Shown piece after piece: positions 36,401 through 43,061 of a DNA stretch of 59,362 nucleotides (positions within the stretch are counted from its first letter, which is position 1; every line of letters begins with the position of its first letter). The position numbers and the translations under genes were made by a program. The stretch is from an uncultured Victivallales bacterium (GTDB lineage: Bacteria; Verrucomicrobiota; Lentisphaeria; Victivallales; UBA1829), in assembly GCA_934644965.1 (NCBI GenBank), contig CAKUDG010000023.1, positions 1 to 59,362 of the forward strand, in the 5' to 3' direction. The notes below the pieces were generated by a model. That model was not told where the DNA came from and searched no databases. It was given only the letters and a program-made list of their open reading frames with translations.

Positions 36401-38202
36401 TGGTTCCCGGACAGCGTGGAAGTGACGCCGTTGGTATTGTTCGCCCACTGATCCGTATGCGTGTAATTCAATTCCACTGAACCGACGTTCGCACCGACTT
36501 TGAAGATGGCACCACTTTCATTACCGGTCGGAGCCTTCAGCCATTCGGAAAAGTCTTGTGTAAACACCAGGCCAGTCACACTGGTATTTGCCGCGGTATT
36601 GGCAAAAAGGAATTTCTTGCTGGGATCTTCCACGCCTGTAATCGGATTGATCCAGGCAATGTAGAAGTCTTTCACCGTCCCGTCCGCGTTCAGTGCATTG
36701 ATATAGACATTATATGTGTCCGTAGAATCGCTGAACAAAGTGGGCATGGAGTTTTCCTTGCGGGCCGAATCAAAGGTACCTTCATAACTGTAATGAGCGC
36801 GGTCCGGATCCGTTCGGTTCCCCAGTTCCTTGGCAAGAAGAAGATCGGAATTCTGCTGAAGAAGATTCTGATCATTGACGACTTTGACAGTCCCGTCCCA
36901 TTTCCCGGATTCCAGGTAAATGCTGTTCCCCGCATACACGCCGTAGGACGACAGGGTGTTGTCCAGAATCTCCAGTTTTTCAGGAGATTCGATCCTCGTC
37001 TTGTTCACCACGGTCATTTCAGCGGTAAAACTGTTATCGATCGTCACATCTCCCGACGTCACAAGGTCTTCTGCATCTCCCTCCTGGGATCCGCTTCCCG
37101 TGCTTTCCACACGTTCGCCGACCTTGACTCCATAAACTTCAGCAACATTCTCCACAGAAGCATTCTGACTGGTCACAAGCGCCTTCTCTTCTTCCGGAGA
37201 CACTCGCCAGCCGTTGAACTCATTCAGATATCCGGTCCGGGAATCCAGAATCCCCACGGACAAAGTCCCCGCAAAATCCCCGTTGATGCTCAGGTAATCT
37301 TTCGCTTCAATCCCGGAAATCACGGAATTGTTTTTGATCACAGCCCCCTCGTAGGAGGAACCGACATCCACCGCATCCTGAAGATCATATACAACCGTAC
37401 TGTCCGAAGGCACTGAGGTCAGAGTTGAACCAATGATATAGGTATATTTCCCGTCTGCTCCCAGAATCCGGTAAAGACTATAGTTCACTCCATTCTCATC
37501 TGTACAATAGTAGATCCCGTTGCCGTAATAAACGCCATAGGACTTCCCATCAGGAGCTGTCGTCTGAACCTGTTTCGGAATCTGTTCCGCTGCGGATACC
37601 TGATTCGCACTGAAGGCATAGGAATAAACCCCTGTCGCCGTCATGGAACGGGTGACATAATACCAGTTGCCATCCTCTCCCTGGGCAATATAGCGTTCGG
37701 CAGCAGTCGCGTCGGCGGAGGGGTTGATGTAAATCACGACATCTTTTGTCCCATTGCTGACCGTAAGGGAGACTACATCGGATGTCTTCATGGAGGAAAA
37801 GGCGCCGATATGAATATCCGAATCCGATTTTTCCGGACCTCCGTCCGATTTCAGATTGGCGCGGGAAGCCCCGGTATGGGAGGAAAAGGCAATCGAACCG
37901 CCTGCAGCAAAACGCACCGCGGCAAGATCATTCTGCAAATTGTCGCCCGTATAGGAAATATTGTAATCCGAGCTCGACGGATTGTTGATCCCGCCGATGG
38001 TCAGGCTGTTCCCTTCCTCGGCAAAGGTGATGGCGGCATAATATTTATTGACGGTCTTTACATTCTCTGCAGTGTTGACACGCCCGCCATCCAGGTTGTC
38101 GGGGTTCTCTCCCATAAGAATTATGCTTAAACGATTCGATGTCCACACATATCCATTCTTATCATTGATGATCTGAGCCTTGGCATTCTGGTTGTCCGGC
38201 AT
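26569..38202 (-). CDS. Giant surface-type protein: beta-solenoid-like region, FN3-like repeats, PPC-like repeats
   Basis: One uninterrupted frame of 3,877 residues from ATG 38202 (AGGAG upstream; the longer form to 38259 has no such site). Three blocks are visible. (1) Residues 1 to about 1165 (38.2-34.7 kb): serine/threonine/asparagine-rich strands with recurring G-x-I-x-hydrophobic and NNxL turns, as in autotransporter-type beta-solenoids. (2) About 1165-2590 (34.7-30.4 kb): at least eight FN3-like modules recognisable by an 'A-x-D-x-x-G-N' strand, such as ISAVDHAGN, VQALDKYGN and VTAVDKEGN. (3) About 2590-3877: tandem PPC-like modules with a W/Y-V/I-G-x-x-D-x-x-D core. No Sec signal peptide, LPxTG, PEP-CTERM, RTX nonapeptide, or beta-barrel C-terminus is visible. 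A cell-surface or secreted structural/adhesive protein is likely; the export route is unknown. Confidence 0.88.
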   Translation of the reverse strand: MPDNQNAKAQIINDKNGYVWTSNRLSIILMGENPDNLDGGRVNTAENVKTVNKYYAAITFAEEGNSLTIGGINNPSSSDYNISYTGDNLQNDLAAVRFAAGGSIAFSSHTGASRANLKSDGGPEKSDSDIHIGAFSSMKTSDVVSLTVSNGTKDVVIYINPSADATAAERYIAQGEDGNWYYVTRSMTATGVYSYAFSANQVSAAEQIPKQVQTTAPDGKSYGVYYGNGIYYCTDENGVNYSLYRILGADGKYTYIIGSTLTSVPSDSTVVYDLQDAVDVGSSYEGAVIKNNSVISGIEAKDYLSINGDFAGTLSVGILDSRTGYLNEFNGWRVSPEEEKALVTSQNASVENVAEVYGVKVGERVESTGSGSQEGDAEDLVTSGDVTIDNSFTAEMTVVNKTRIESPEKLEILDNTLSSYGVYAGNSIYLESGKWDGTVKVVNDQNLLQQNSDLLLAKELGNRTDPDRAHYSYEGTFDSARKENSMPTLFSDSTDTYNVYINALNADGTVKDFYIAWINPITGVEDPSKKFLFANTAANTSVTGLVFTQDFSEWLKAPTGNESGAIFKVGANVGSVELNYTHTDQWANNTNGVTSTLSGNHIYSAGLDAGSDIYIDALTGEISASSSDTGLLAEAMRSTLQLLYYSKKIDVSKFERYDGQDPTSFTTFEASMSELENLQNMVTSAEAADRKDNPEVLTIEISGNTLEAKSIVGKNVTINDFTGKLNAAVNGNLLDAVFRTEDGYLPYTTEQTVTENKFYAVGIEAETLSLGLFNGEIYVEVKDNDFLAQTGESYSVDGILTGTLIGSDDMRGTIKMEISNNLLGATVSEEGITTASRVYATGIYVKGDMTLTGKLGTNITITNDNPDDLGVSVPYASDDFIVAVKLSPGSDSEAAGILTAEAFTGEITLRNSAVAGISAPTAGFSVYGFDTHTASQNFTASEYAGYSIRGDAFDFTGSITAKYGIVSVGALNIRVSGTIDSAGSIAIESEHSVEYAQQWHGEYNNVVENDYVEIASGAVVNGSINLYKGENTLVISSGASIQGNIYATGSTGTNLIFMLEGAATGQAIVQTLGYYGFSPDLTLTSAATISFNLNNAATGTYDIYSYSGSYTQSWASSWSGKDFACFYKGQTLSIRLGQTITFQDGEYTVKATLQTNGNVNGAGSVQLVVDRDAGAVLDAFDAGYASGGFETTTEINREDRTATLTWSAPKRADGTYCYEQLNASGALELDRTFYYELEYWITDKDGVKGKSITVKLDAIDQVIRDDHDNETAREKSFVITGLSEGEQVEWRVRWVTDDGKNMSAWTTLDSETNPTGALDADIVMNSNTPKVSDVLTGSGGVTSAFAKMQWDSATTENYNLKNYTVQYFTRTSAVEQEFKAVVNEDGEVIGLYSSDQTYGDQSGTQVDINSAALLDKVISFMFENNVYSALYTKTVTATEAIVSGLQDGNNVYWRVRANDDGGNSSTYVNGETFRVSVGDETAPEFKNEKSSDLTPELVYTVRRTYMRETDTGSLVETYYETPEMDITLYWNRTKADSQSGLRYYLIELQKQEYNEEGELIPSDSWQQYQVMEYEMTSTRDGYAYQWSISGLEGGLYKYRISAVDHAGNVSEPYTNIVTVHEPLNGDPLIVNANGEFGSRDVTAPEGGSITFAQAKPDVVKDDTGTITGVSLTLNWTPSEDIQDESGIIYKVYISTSAEFPSDSTITVLSDLDTTSITLNNTAGDRNIGWLFQQNTRNFYYKVQALDKYGNTNDSLMAGDPRPIDFSDAGKTLSDDSAPTQATGLAASLETLDADGNLKKDIVTFRWNPASDALSGVKEYDIYLAEGIGDNVVYSLYATVNAMENMAYTLPTKSFGEGAYSWYVVAKDACYVSAEDSPNNFSTSDIATFSIDVTAPGYLGSDVQSSPLHIVGDIVYWNMGTDANGIREYVLEYKASSSSKWITVTLDDLDSTSAKISNLKNGQKYDFRLTMYDNADTKSITGESNSKQYVLNNQTLSIPTSRTYIKLDGWTNDPNALYYELVYSITNADGTISEATKVKVYSLEYYLNDPDNIKPGSVVNYQVKSVIGGSDAAPVYGTTDEVRTAVYIDDLTPPELTRYDDTGSYFAVSSELKITGDEKKQNITIKWKPATDTQLDEEGNTISGSGVSKYVLQYKLADGKTWEEISSDAILGSITINHDITKQEYSYTFTNLPIGSYDYRITVYDNAGNSSEALSTESVGIPFIGDLTGDFTEHSFTVTPTFATSEDGTNTAITSATIEVSWTDTISSDTKLRYQLTFSDNPEFSSTLGKVFSVSTDLVQGGGSSVTFNNELYYASGLFSGMDKVYWKVTPVDEFGVVGLAGEVWDYSFLEDENVGMKIQDNVRPTLPESESLTFVNLKTGKVVGDYVFEEDFEYGEGFVASTGYNANFAWNNATDDFGIIGFNLTLTSTDGLNKDLSGTYWLPVTQDSGDLSGNHLEAQAFLKDGKYQWTISAVDGAGNETAYKQKGTFTMDTVAPIWADGDSGLRVDADGKYVILNWNTAADTYGVDYYNIYYREKGSSSGEWKSFLSKWTSTSYFGTQEKDGTYEFLVTAVDKEGNEMQKDATKAVTGTVNAANDLPDSYLNAPTVVDTRSTPSAGTDDYSGTDYWEWDNAQDTAVGLDDKADSIHVHVEAESSLILRFTDVESIYGKGTTITVKCYGAGYTNPLATYRLSGNQSINLTLYNTSTAYNVKDYYFEITSTVTTAAMSYQLDLQLKDMGALTSGGSPDAKPIADNDNGLVFDVQRSLAGGASPTDRYDFSTDDDGRYTLILEDLTARVRLDVYRASDNRRLKTLTISPSQLADGTFKNSSGKIADMILDQGDYYYTVTVIDAAKGVSTNYKATLYGEAFTKADDDTSADPGRKIDEPLNFVALDGDANAKSAVISSDGWVGYGDNADYLSFRVDESGEYDFRISDVENTLSFKLMNLDTGRAVRSISATSSQKNGENVSSAVTGVYELEAGVNYQLVVTASGASSAKNSGYKITATKHEDDLNGTLDAAQLLAETDPASNGGFLTKNNWVGLNDNIDYFKIIPDATGTYDFEISGLTNAVTLSVVTIGPNSRGVDVETVLKKVTVTPAYTSSTMTWKSSGLLEGVLLDKDQTYYVKVQATGATSNRNTYYNLKMTSESFESHLTNDDYVLSEKGVATFAMEKARDISDKGATDILVTGDEAWVGYGDTLDAYKIQLQEGDGVYNITVSGITNRAVVRIYDENGKQKAATTVAGTEASPRSAYFGFNTLLDTADAPTTYYITVESSYASRGLNTSYEIDVEKILTPDAGTAGNWDDATTSTSYVQDNKIVVDSSKEGVTQLAKNEYIGNNDTVDIRQLEITQAGNYRFALDGLSNTAKLVIFQQVSSTSRMNYASVSATPRFNAATGEWTYDTLFTNELYLEAGIYYIEVSAAATKTTNYDLYMQAGYSNYTKFDGKEVRNKNNWANNVLGATNDKEFIQVTLDGSKQDLEETWLTRPSSDNNSKEVEWVGDADKVDYYQVNVETKGSYNFILSDLTNAVKMTIYKENGTTALKSVTVTPKLDAATGDWTVSGGGISNYIMEAGTYYVKVEATGAASHKNTFYHLSVDGDVFCNQNAEDNTYKTANLVSYNTSVNPIDGKPTEQYGTLVYGEWVGYGDAIDYFAFTVDSSNKDGKMTAGVYTFSLGDNPKLVTENALFYIYRKVVSSSGRESSPVQIGTFNGAKADSLTLTLLDGDYYIAVKSADSGRGVKNTTYDIKVEESETSRYAILSASQVEKPGESDTLVWEVGDDAKFEIAAGETFMAAFHIGDEALELDLSNFEGLLENTTMTLYKNVNNKLTAVNLTDWALTEVTADTTYYLQFRNSSAVDVAFDGTQDDEKKWTSTLAS
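30430..34700 (-). repeat. FN3-like repeat block in the giant protein
   Basis: Recurring modules of 130-150 residues with a conserved Trp near the middle of the first strands, a YxLQY/YxIEL-type strand, and an 'A/V-x-D-x-x-G-N-x-S' closing turn, as in fibronectin type III domains. Copies are diverged, not recent duplications. Confidence 0.65.
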
Positions 38203-38552
38203 GTTTTGCTCTCCTGTTGTAATGATGTTTTCAGACTCTATGGTAAAAAGAGTCCCCAACCTTCTTATCTATCTTCATTATTTGTAGTATCTATAGTATA
38301 GCTGAGACTTTTTTCAAGCTTTTTTTTGAAAAAATTTTTCTGAAAAACAGATTTTACGCCAAAGGAAACCTCCTGAAAGGCTTTTCACTGTCAAAGATTC
38401 GTTGGTCTGAGTTACAAACTGAAAGACTGCCTGAGAGAAGCGCCAGGATACGGAATTTCTTCTTACAAGATTCTTCCACATCCTCAGCTCCTGGCTTCTC
38501 CGGAATTCCAATTCTGTGTGAGGATTTGCACTGTTCTTCTCCGGAATTTTTT
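38203..38552 (-). promoter_or_regulatory. Upstream region of the giant gene, with candidate promoter
   Basis: On the minus strand TTGAAA (38312-38317) precedes TATAGA (38290-38295) by 16 bp; an alternative -10 TATACT is at 38295-38300. The block is markedly more AT-rich than its surroundings. A 9-bp dyad TTTTTTCAA/TTGAAAAAA (38309-38317 with 38326-38334) overlaps the -35, so a repressor or weak terminator-like hairpin may act here. No gene is visible between 38260 and 38552. Confidence 0.4.
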
Positions 38553-40034
38553 TCACGCGCAGGATCCCTGCGGATTCTCCGGAAGTTCCGGACACGGAGC
38601 GGAGGAAGCGCCGCCGTCGGCCCCCTCCCCCTTCCCGGATGCTGCTTCGATGACGCGCATCGTCTTCCATTTTCCCGTGCGGTAACGGAGATAAAAGACC
38701 AGTCCGCTGATCATGATGTATCCGACGCAAATGTACCACAACACCCACACCGATGCACCCAGAGCATAAGCCCCTATGCACGGAAGAGCAAAAAGACACC
38801 ATGCCATCCCCGCTCCCATGATCATCGCGAAACGCGTGTCCCCTGCTCCCTTGATCGCATTGCCGTACAGAATGAACATGCCGTCAAAGAGCAGATAGGC
38901 GGCGATGAAGCGGAGCATCCGGCGCGTCATGTCCATGACCTCTCCGGGCTGAAGGCGGAAAAGGCTCAGCACGGGATCGGGATAAATGACAAACATCGTC
39001 GCCATGCACGCCATATACATCAGAATCAGGATTCGCGCGCTTCTCACGGAGCGTTCGGCATGCGGGATGTTCCCCGCGCCGATGGACTGCCCCACCAGAA
39101 TGGAAACCGTCTGTCCGATCCCGATCATCGGAATGAAGGCAATGGAGTTCAGGGCGAAGGCGATGCCGGATGCGGCAAGAACCGTCTGATTGATCCTCCC
39201 CAGAATGATGATGAAGGCGTTGAAGGCGGCAAGATCCAGAAAAAACTGAATCCCGTTCGGCGCACCGAAACGGATCAGACGGCAGAACAGTTTCCAGTCC
39301 CAGACCTGCGTCAGGGTCCCGAAAGTCTCCCGGTTCCCGCGGGAGAAGAAGAGCGCCGAATACAGCAGAACGCCCAGCAGCCCCGCAAGAATCGTCCCGA
39401 TCGCCGCCCCCGCAATCCCGAGTTCCGGAATCACCAGTTCGCCGACCAGCGGAAGATGAAAACGGTTCCCGAAAATAAAAAGATAGTTGAAGGGAATGTT
39501 GCTGAGAGTCACAAACAGATTCACCGTCATGATGACGGCGGTCCTCCCGCGCCCGCCCCAGAAGGTCGAAAACGCCACGTTCAGCAGCGGAATGACGGTC
39601 CCCAGCATCAGGATCGTGAAATACTTCACCTCCAGCGGACGCAGCGATTCCGCCTCATGTCCGAAAAAGTCAAAGAGCGGCTTCGCAAACAACGCCCCCG
39701 CCGCCATCACCACTCCCCCCGCAAGCGCCATGAAAATCCCCTGCCAGACCGATACCCCGACCCGGCGCGGATTCTCCGCCCCCACATACTGAGCCACAAA
39801 CGCTCCCGCATAACCCGCTGTCCCGATAAAGACACAGGACAGCGAAAACGCCGTCAGCCCGGCCGGAAACGCCGCACTCATCGCTTCTTCCGAATACCGC
39901 GTCAGCATCACCCGGTCCGTAAACAGATTCAGCGCATTCCCCGCGGACGCCATAATCAGAGGAAGTGCAATTTTCAACACTTCCAGAATTCCCCCGTTTC
40001 CCCCCACATAAGAAAACGATCCGTTTGTCTTCAT
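38553..40034 (-). CDS. MATE family Na+/H+-coupled efflux protein
   Basis: Inner-membrane exporter of 493 residues with about 12 helices. N-terminal half: IALPLIMASAGNALNLFTDRVML and FIGTAGYAGAFVAQYVGAENPRR (MATE conserved G-A region); C-terminal half: GIGQTVSILVGQSIGAGN, the pseudo-repeat of the same region. Substrates of such proteins range from drugs and dyes to polyamines. The ATG at 40034 lies 4 nt after the smpB stop, so translational coupling is probable. The longest frame (to 40082) overlaps smpB and is not preferred. The last 25 residues are charged and low in complexity. Confidence 0.9.
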   Translation of the reverse strand: MKTNGSFSYVGGNGGILEVLKIALPLIMASAGNALNLFTDRVMLTRYSEEAMSAAFPAGLTAFSLSCVFIGTAGYAGAFVAQYVGAENPRRVGVSVWQGIFMALAGGVVMAAGALFAKPLFDFFGHEAESLRPLEVKYFTILMLGTVIPLLNVAFSTFWGGRGRTAVIMTVNLFVTLSNIPFNYLFIFGNRFHLPLVGELVIPELGIAGAAIGTILAGLLGVLLYSALFFSRGNRETFGTLTQVWDWKLFCRLIRFGAPNGIQFFLDLAAFNAFIIILGRINQTVLAASGIAFALNSIAFIPMIGIGQTVSILVGQSIGAGNIPHAERSVRSARILILMYMACMATMFVIYPDPVLSLFRLQPGEVMDMTRRMLRFIAAYLLFDGMFILYGNAIKGAGDTRFAMIMGAGMAWCLFALPCIGAYALGASVWVLWYICVGYIMISGLVFYLRYRTGKWKTMRVIEAASGKGEGADGGASSAPCPELPENPQGSCA

Positions 40035-40038
40035 GGTT

Positions 40039-40527
40039 TCATCTGCCTCTGGCGCCCATGCTGCGCCTCGCGTCCATTTCATCCTGCCGCTTTCTCAGCG
40101 TTTCGCGTTTGTCCCCGAAGGTTTTTCCGCGCGCAATCCCCAGATCCACCTTCACGTATCCGCGCTTCAGATACAGCTTCAGGGGAATCAGCGCCAGCCC
40201 CTTTTCACGAACCCGGTTGGATAGCTTCAGAATCTCCTTCCGGTGCATCAGAAGACGGCGACGACGAACGGAATCATGATTGAAACGGTTCCCGTGCGAA
40301 TAAGGGGAAATCGTCAGACCGAAAACGAAGAGCTCTCCATTTTCAATTTTCGCATACGCGTCATTCAGCGCCACGGAACGCATGCGGCAACTTTTGACTT
40401 CGGTTCCGCAGAGCTCAATACCGGCCTCCACGCTTTCCAGAATTTCATAGTCGTGGAAGGCCTTTCGGTTGCGGGCGATGACTTCGTTTTCACCGGCGGC
40501 GGGGGCTTTGTCGTCTTTTTTTGTCAT
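40039..40527 (-). CDS. smpB: SsrA-binding protein SmpB
   Basis: tmRNA-binding protein of trans-translation, 162 residues. Diagnostic segments: VIARNRKAFHDYEILE, GIELCGTEVKSCR, NDAYAKIENGELFVFGLTISPY, RLLMHRKEILKL and the basic C-terminal LYLKRGYVKVDLGIARGKTFGDKRETLRKRQ. No strong Shine-Dalgarno is seen before ATG 40527. It overlaps no other gene but is coupled to the MATE gene, an unusual pairing. No ssrA (tmRNA) gene is visible in the window. Confidence 0.96.
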   Translation of the reverse strand: MTKKDDKAPAAGENEVIARNRKAFHDYEILESVEAGIELCGTEVKSCRMRSVALNDAYAKIENGELFVFGLTISPYSHGNRFNHDSVRRRRLLMHRKEILKLSNRVREKGLALIPLKLYLKRGYVKVDLGIARGKTFGDKRETLRKRQDEMDARRSMGARGR

Positions 40528-40678
40528 GGCTTGGTCTTGTTGTTTCGGGGGCTGCCGGAAAAGAAGGAAAAACCGCGCACCCGGAGGAAGTGGATCCTTC
40601 GGCAGCGGTTCCGTTCTTTTCCTTATTTGAATATACAGTTATTGTTTTTCATTTTCCCGGGCGGGGCGTTTTCCCCCG

Positions 40679-41875
40679 TCAGGAGAGAAAACGCCTGGCC
40701 TTTTCCAGGAAGGAGGTCCTTTTCGGCTGGTTGGAATCCGTCAGGGAAGCGGCTGCCCTGGAGATCAGTTCTTTCTGGGAATCGTTGAGATTCACGGGAA
40801 TTTCCACATGGACTTTCACAATCTGGTCTCCGCGCGCGCCGCCCTTGAGCGCGGGCATTCCTTTGCCGCGGATCCGGAGCATTGCGCCGTTCTGAGTGCC
40901 GGGGGGGATTTTCATCCGGGTCTTGCCCGTCACGGTCGGGACATCGACGATGCCGCCCAGAATGGCGGTTCCGAAGTCCACGGGCAGATCGCAGATCACG
41001 TCGTTCCCGTCCCTGCGGAACACATCGTGCGGGCGCACGTGGATCACCACATACAGATCCCCGGGCGCGCCGCCGTTGGAACCGCATTCGCCTTCCTTCG
41101 CCACACGAAGACGGGATCCGGTGTCCACTCCGGGAGGAACATGAAGCTGAAGATCCTTCTCCGTACGGACCCGGCCTTCTCCGGAGCACTGACGGCAGGG
41201 CTTGGAAAGGATCTGACCCGTCCCGCGGCACTGGGTGCAGGGGCGGCTCTGGGAAAAGAATCCGTTGCCCGTCACCATTTCACCGCTGCCGCCGCATTTG
41301 GGGCAGACGGTCTTCTGGGCGCCGGGTTCGCCGCCCGTCCCGTGACAGGAAGGGCAGATGTCCAGCTTGGCGATCCGGATTTTCTTATCGGCTCCGAAAA
41401 CAGCGTCTTCAAAAGAGACATCCAGTTCATAACGCAGATCGCTTCCGTCCCGGACCGTATTGCGTTTGCGGGAAGACCCGCGGGAGGAATGTTTTCCGCC
41501 GCCGAAGAGTTCCTCGAATATGCTGGCTCCGTCCGCTCCTCCGAAGGCCTGGCTGAAAACGTCGCGGGGATCCTGAAAGCCCCCCTGCCCGCCGGAAAAA
41601 CCGGAAAATCCGCCGGAGAATCCGCCTGCGCCCGGCTGTCCCGCGCCGCCTCGGCCGAATGCGGCGGATCCGAACTGATCGTACTGGGCGCGTTTTTCCG
41701 GGTTGCTGAGGACTTCATAGGCTTCCGAAACCTGTTTGAATTTTTCCTCCGCAGTCTTATTGCCGGGATTCTTGTCCGGATGATATTTCACGGCAAGTTT
41801 GCGGTACGCCTTCTTGATTTCGTCGGCGGACGCGGTTTTGGAAACTCCAAGTGTCTGATAATAGTCGTTGGCCAT
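40679..41875 (-). CDS. dnaJ: Chaperone DnaJ (Hsp40)
   Basis: DnaK co-chaperone of 398 residues. J domain with HPD (YHPDKNPGNK, about residue 33), a Gly/Phe-rich linker (FGRGGAGQPGAGG, GFSGGQGGFQ), four zinc-finger repeats CPSCHGTG, CPKCGGSG, CTQCRGTG and CRQCSGEG, and the C-terminal peptide-binding part with VPPGVDTGSRLRVAKEGE and DLYVVIHVRPHDVFRR. ATG 41875 has GGAGG at normal spacing; the ORF is open to 41950. It is near grpE (234 nt gap) and clpB; dnaK is not in the window. Confidence 0.97.
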   Translation of the reverse strand: MANDYYQTLGVSKTASADEIKKAYRKLAVKYHPDKNPGNKTAEEKFKQVSEAYEVLSNPEKRAQYDQFGSAAFGRGGAGQPGAGGFSGGFSGFSGGQGGFQDPRDVFSQAFGGADGASIFEELFGGGKHSSRGSSRKRNTVRDGSDLRYELDVSFEDAVFGADKKIRIAKLDICPSCHGTGGEPGAQKTVCPKCGGSGEMVTGNGFFSQSRPCTQCRGTGQILSKPCRQCSGEGRVRTEKDLQLHVPPGVDTGSRLRVAKEGECGSNGGAPGDLYVVIHVRPHDVFRRDGNDVICDLPVDFGTAILGGIVDVPTVTGKTRMKIPPGTQNGAMLRIRGKGMPALKGGARGDQIVKVHVEIPVNLNDSQKELISRAAASLTDSNQPKRTSFLEKARRFLS

Positions 41876-42109
41876 AATCCGGCCCTCCTTCATCTCGCAA
41901 AAAACACGGACGGCGCTGCACCGCTGAAACACGCGGCGGACATGGATCACCGCCCGGCTCCTGTCCTTTCTCCTTCAGGCTCCCCGCCACTCCGCTCTCC
42001 GCGTCTTCGGCCCTTCCTCAGATCTTCTCCTCCTTCCTCTCTCGGGGAAGGAGGCCTCCGGAAACGAGCTCTCCCGCGGCGGCGGCAGAAAGAAAAAGAA
42101 CGAATCTAC

Positions 42110-42805
42110 TTACTCCGCACCCCCCGCAGGACCGGAACTGACCACCACCATCGCCGGTTTCAGAAGACGGTCTCCCTTCTTGTATCCGTGCGACCACTGG
42201 CGGATGATTCTCCCCGCGGGAACCGTGTCCGAAGCTTCCTGCGCCACGGCTTCATGAAGCTTCGGATCAAATTCCTGCCCGACAGCGTCTATGCGGATCA
42301 CGCCCAGTTCCGAAAAGGCCTTGTCAAACTCCTTCTGGATCATATCCATCCCCTGAAGGAGCGATTTATAATTATCCGACGCCGCCGCGGCGGCAACCGC
42401 CATCGAGAAATGTTCAAACACCTGGAGAAACGGGAAGAGCGTATCTTCCATCACGGAATAGCGGAGCGCTTCCAAGTCCTTGGCAAAACGCTTCCTCTGG
42501 TTGTCCATATCCGCCAGCAGGAGAAGACGTTTTTTCTCCAGCTCGTCATAATCCTTCTTCAGCTTTTCGTATTTTTCCGAGGCTGCGTCCTGAACGGCTT
42601 TCCATTCCCCGGCTTCCTTTTTCCCGGCTTCCTCCGCCTCAGCAGCCTCCTTCTTTCCGGACTCGGTGGCGGCGGCCTCTGCAGATGTTTTTTTCATCTC
42701 GGAAGCGGAAGACTCCGCCTTCATCCGGGATGTTTCCGCTGTTTTGGACGTATTTTTTTCCTGTTTTGCCTTTTCTTTCATGGCACTGACCTTTTTTTTC
42801 ATCAT
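42110..42805 (-). CDS. grpE: Nucleotide exchange factor GrpE
   Basis: Exchange factor for DnaK. The C-terminal half has the family core: LLLLADMDNQRKRF, FLQVFEHFSMAV, LLQGMDMIQKEFDKAFSELGV, DPKLHEAVAQE and the beta-wing GRIIRQWSHGYKKGDRLLKPAMVVVS. The first 80 residues are a long, Lys/Ala/Glu-rich low-complexity coil, longer than in E. coli GrpE. Start is uncertain: ATG 42805 is listed, a TTG at 42820 and ATG 42781 (AAGG upstream) are possible. It is separated from dnaJ by 234 nt, so separate promoters are possible. Confidence 0.95.
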   Translation of the reverse strand: MMKKKVSAMKEKAKQEKNTSKTAETSRMKAESSASEMKKTSAEAAATESGKKEAAEAEEAGKKEAGEWKAVQDAASEKYEKLKKDYDELEKKRLLLLADMDNQRKRFAKDLEALRYSVMEDTLFPFLQVFEHFSMAVAAAAASDNYKSLLQGMDMIQKEFDKAFSELGVIRIDAVGQEFDPKLHEAVAQEASDTVPAGRIIRQWSHGYKKGDRLLKPAMVVVSSGPAGGAE

Positions 42806-42975
42806 TCTCTGTTTTGTCAATCATGGTAATCTACCACGGAGGGAAGCGCTTTTCAACCCCCATCTGAGGGGAAGATCCCCCGGAAGCATGGAGAGAGCAC
42901 CTCCCGGGAGAAAGCTCCGGCTCCGGAACGCCCCGCCGTTTTCAGCTCCTTCCGCCGCTCCAGCTCCTTCCGGAG

Positions 42976-43022
42976 TTTCCGGCGTGCTGCCGCGGCGTCT
43001 CTGCGGAGGCACGCCGGAGAAA
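42976..43022. other. Stable hairpin after clpB
   Basis: TCCGGCGTGC/GCACGCCGGA (10-bp arms) closes a GC-rich loop that contains its own CCGC/GCGG pair. It lies 40-85 nt after the clpB stop. It lacks a T-run on either strand, so it may protect or attenuate the transcript rather than terminate it. The rest of 42806-43061 has no supported gene. Confidence 0.45.
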
Positions 43023-43061
43023 AGAAGGGGACGCTTGTCTGACGCCTGTCTAACGCCGGTT

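Noticed and set aside
40808..42829. 673-codon plus-strand frame antisense to dnaJ and grpE
   Set aside because: Shadow of two universally conserved genes; no domain.
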